Assembly: GCA_017396945.1 (NCBI GenBank)
Contig: JAFQKI010000017.1
Span: 91,967 to 155,966, forward strand
DNA: 64,000 nt
Reading direction: 5' to 3'
DNA from: Muribaculaceae bacterium
Lineage (GTDB): Bacteria; Bacteroidota; Bacteroidia; Bacteroidales; Muribaculaceae
The translations under genes were made by a program, and so were the position numbers. How positions within the stretch are numbered: position 1 is the first letter of the stretch; each line of letters opens with the position of its first letter. Under the pieces are notes generated by a model. That model had not been told where the DNA came from. It worked only from the letters and a program-made list of their open reading frames with translations, and did no database searches. This document shows, one piece after another, positions 62,821 to 64,000 of the stretch.

Positions 62821-63570
62821 ATGCCAACTCCTCAATACATCAGATTAGAGGAAATTAACTCCTCCAACTCCTATCTATCCACAATCGCTATTAATAGCGA
62901 TTGTGGAATGGTAGTCTATACCAACCGACAAACCGCGGGGCGAGGACAACGTGGCAACACATGGGAAGCCGAGCCGGGCAAAAACCTTACATTTTCAATA
63001 CTTTTAAAACCTCTACAAATTGATGCAAAAAGCCAATTTTTTGTATCAGAGATTGTATCGATAGCAATCGTAAGGGTGCTACGCCGATATATCACGACTC
63101 ACGAGGTTGCCATTAAATGGCCTAACGACATTTATGTAGGCGACAAGAAAATTTGTGGTATATTGATAGAGAATTCGTTGGTAGGCACAAAGATAAATCA
63201 TTCCATCGTTGGTATAGGGATTAATATCAATCAACGCAATTTCATCTCTGACGCTCCCAATCCGATATCTCTGATAAATGTGATTAATCAGGAGAGCGAC
63301 CTCGACAAGATGCTTAGAGAGTTTTGCGACGAGATACTATCCACATTTGCCCATTACGACAGCATAGATAGCTCAATAAGAGAAACTCTTCACAACCAAT
63401 ATCGTTCAATGCTATGGCGCAAAGTGGGCTACCACCCCTACTCCACACCCGACGGCAACCACTTTAACGCACGCATCGGAGATATTGACCCGACGGGGAT
63501 ATTGACCCTTATCGACCGCGACAACAATCCTCGCTCATTCGCATTCAAAGAGGTCACCGCAATTGTATAA
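62821..63570 (+). CDS. birA: Biotin-[acetyl-CoA-carboxylase] ligase
   Basis: BirA attaches biotin to the carrier domain of biotin-dependent carboxylases. The 249-residue protein has the catalytic region RQTAGRGQRGNTWEAEPGKNL (in two adjoining parts), the KWPNDIYVGDKKICGILIE core, and a C-terminal SH3-like domain. It lacks the N-terminal DNA-binding domain, so it is a ligase only, not a repressor. I chose the ATG at 62821 over a TTG at 62815. A terminator follows. Confidence 0.94.
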   Translation: MPTPQYIRLEEINSSNSYLSTIAINSDCGMVVYTNRQTAGRGQRGNTWEAEPGKNLTFSILLKPLQIDAKSQFFVSEIVSIAIVRVLRRYITTHEVAIKWPNDIYVGDKKICGILIENSLVGTKINHSIVGIGININQRNFISDAPNPISLINVINQESDLDKMLREFCDEILSTFAHYDSIDSSIRETLHNQYRSMLWRKVGYHPYSTPDGNHFNARIGDIDPTGILTLIDRDNNPRSFAFKEVTAIV

Positions 63571-63577
63571 ATAACAC

Positions 63578-63620
63578 AAGAAACAGGATACTGGTTAACC
63601 AATATCCTGTTTCTTATTTT
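63578..63620. terminator. Bidirectional terminator between birA and the barrel gene
   Basis: A 13-bp perfect stem (63578-63590 with 63603-63615) has a 12-nt loop that itself contains the palindrome GGTTAACC. TT and A/T-rich sequence follow on both sides. It separates convergent genes. Confidence 0.82.
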
Positions 63621-63636
63621 ACTTATGCCTTATATC

Positions 63637-64000
63637 TTAAAACTTATAGGTTATACCTACTAAACCTGTAATGCCTTGAGATGGGATATTATATAAAATA
63701 TTATATTTCTTATTGAGGATATTTTCAACTCTCGCAAATGCGCTAAACGCCGGAGTAAAACGATAAAGCGCACCTAAAGAAAGGTTGTTAACATCACCCA
63801 AACCGCATTTCACATTGTCATCGGCATATCCGGCAATAACATCCTCTTTTACGCCAACACAATCATATGTCACACGATATCCTCGATACTCATAGCCAAT
63901 GGTGATATCAAGAGGTTTGATAGGAGTAACAGTCACCGACGCATTAACCACATGTTTCGCTCTATCGCGCCAGAGATAATAGCCTTTGTCTTCGCCCTGA
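63637..64000 (-). CDS. Outer-membrane beta-barrel / TonB-dependent receptor, C-terminal part (cut by window edge)
   Basis: The last 120 or so residues of a gene that continues past 64000. Alternating strands (ASVTVTPIKPLDITIGYEYRGY and LSLGALYRFTPAFSAFARVENILNKKYN) and the terminal Phe (GITYKF) are typical of the end of a TonB-dependent receptor barrel. The NLxxxKY-like element (ENILNKKYN) supports this. Ligand and N-terminal plug cannot be seen. Confidence 0.8.
   Translation of the reverse strand, partial: QGEDKGYYLWRDRAKHVVNASVTVTPIKPLDITIGYEYRGYRVTYDCVGVKEDVIAGYADDNVKCGLGDVNNLSLGALYRFTPAFSAFARVENILNKKYNILYNIPSQGITGLVGITYKF

Overview
The window reads as chromosomal DNA of a Bacteroidales bacterium, most likely a gut-associated Muribaculaceae-like lineage (genus-level placement is inference). 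The evidence is: at least 24 copies of the Bacteroidota -7 promoter box TAnnTTTG at sensible places upstream of genes; an N-succinylornithine carbamoyltransferase of the Bacteroides type; Bacteroidota-restricted families (DUF3256, DUF3822, DUF4919, EFR1 ferrodoxins); a bare SIS-domain isomerase of the arabinose-5-phosphate type; and type IX secretion (T9SS) parts. There is no rRNA operon, prophage, CRISPR array or intact insertion sequence.

Layout. 1-1.5 kb: 5' part of greA and an M20 deacylase probably used in arginine synthesis, both on the minus strand. 1.85-12.2 kb (plus): deaD, DUF3256, xseA-xseB, a six-TM protein, a secreted alpha/beta hydrolase, then lysS-gpsA-pgi. 12.4-17.1 kb: rex, translationally coupled to a degenerate FAH-fold protein, then the T9SS sortase porU. 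17.2-22.6 kb: asnA, pheT, yebC, an SDR. 22.7-24.6 kb: tRNA-Asp; one minus-strand unit tRNA-Glu/rpsT/tRNA-Glu; recO; tRNA-Pro. 24.6-29.9 kb: a secreted GDPD-like protein, an Ig-like lipoprotein, an AT-rich acyltransferase with no normal start codon, DUF3822, rsmD. 30.1-35.2 kb: rimP-nusA-infB and folK. 35.4-39.5 kb (minus): tRNA-Tyr, ribH, SIS isomerase, thioesterase, DUF721/DciA-like, recF, argF'. 39.7-43.6 kb: tRNA-Val, an apparently interrupted Ser/Thr/Gly-rich secreted-protein gene, DUF4919, a membrane protein, EFR1 ferrodoxin, riboflavin synthase, tRNA-Lys, tRNA-Ala. 43.8-52.4 kb (minus): a 1284-residue T9SS-exported amidase and its PD40 partner, a zinc/manganese-type ABC permease, a small membrane protein, aroA, patB. 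52.5-63.6 kb (plus): rel, pgpH-like HD phosphodiesterase, a ThiF/MoeB protein, the T9SS lipoprotein porW/sprE, the T9SS regulator porX, tsaE, birA. 63.6-64 kb: 3' end of an outer-membrane barrel gene.

How it fits together. Most of the window is core housekeeping: transcription elongation (greA, nusA), translation (lysS, pheT, infB, rpsT, tRNAs), repair (recF, recO, xseAB) and biosynthesis (aroA, folK, riboflavin, arginine). The unusual thread is type IX secretion. A sortase (porU), a core lipoprotein (porW/sprE), a regulator (porX) and a cargo with a C-terminal sorting domain (the amidase) all lie within 64 kb but in three places. The porW/porX pair sits directly downstream of two nucleotide-second-messenger enzymes (rel and the pgpH-like protein). 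The best candidates for new biology are the pseudo-FAH protein coupled to Rex, the propeller-carrying amidase with its PD40 partner, leader hairpins ahead of both greA and the nusA operon, a perfect 15-bp dyad with a nested stem near 1.6 kb, and the small secreted-protein gene with an in-frame TGA.
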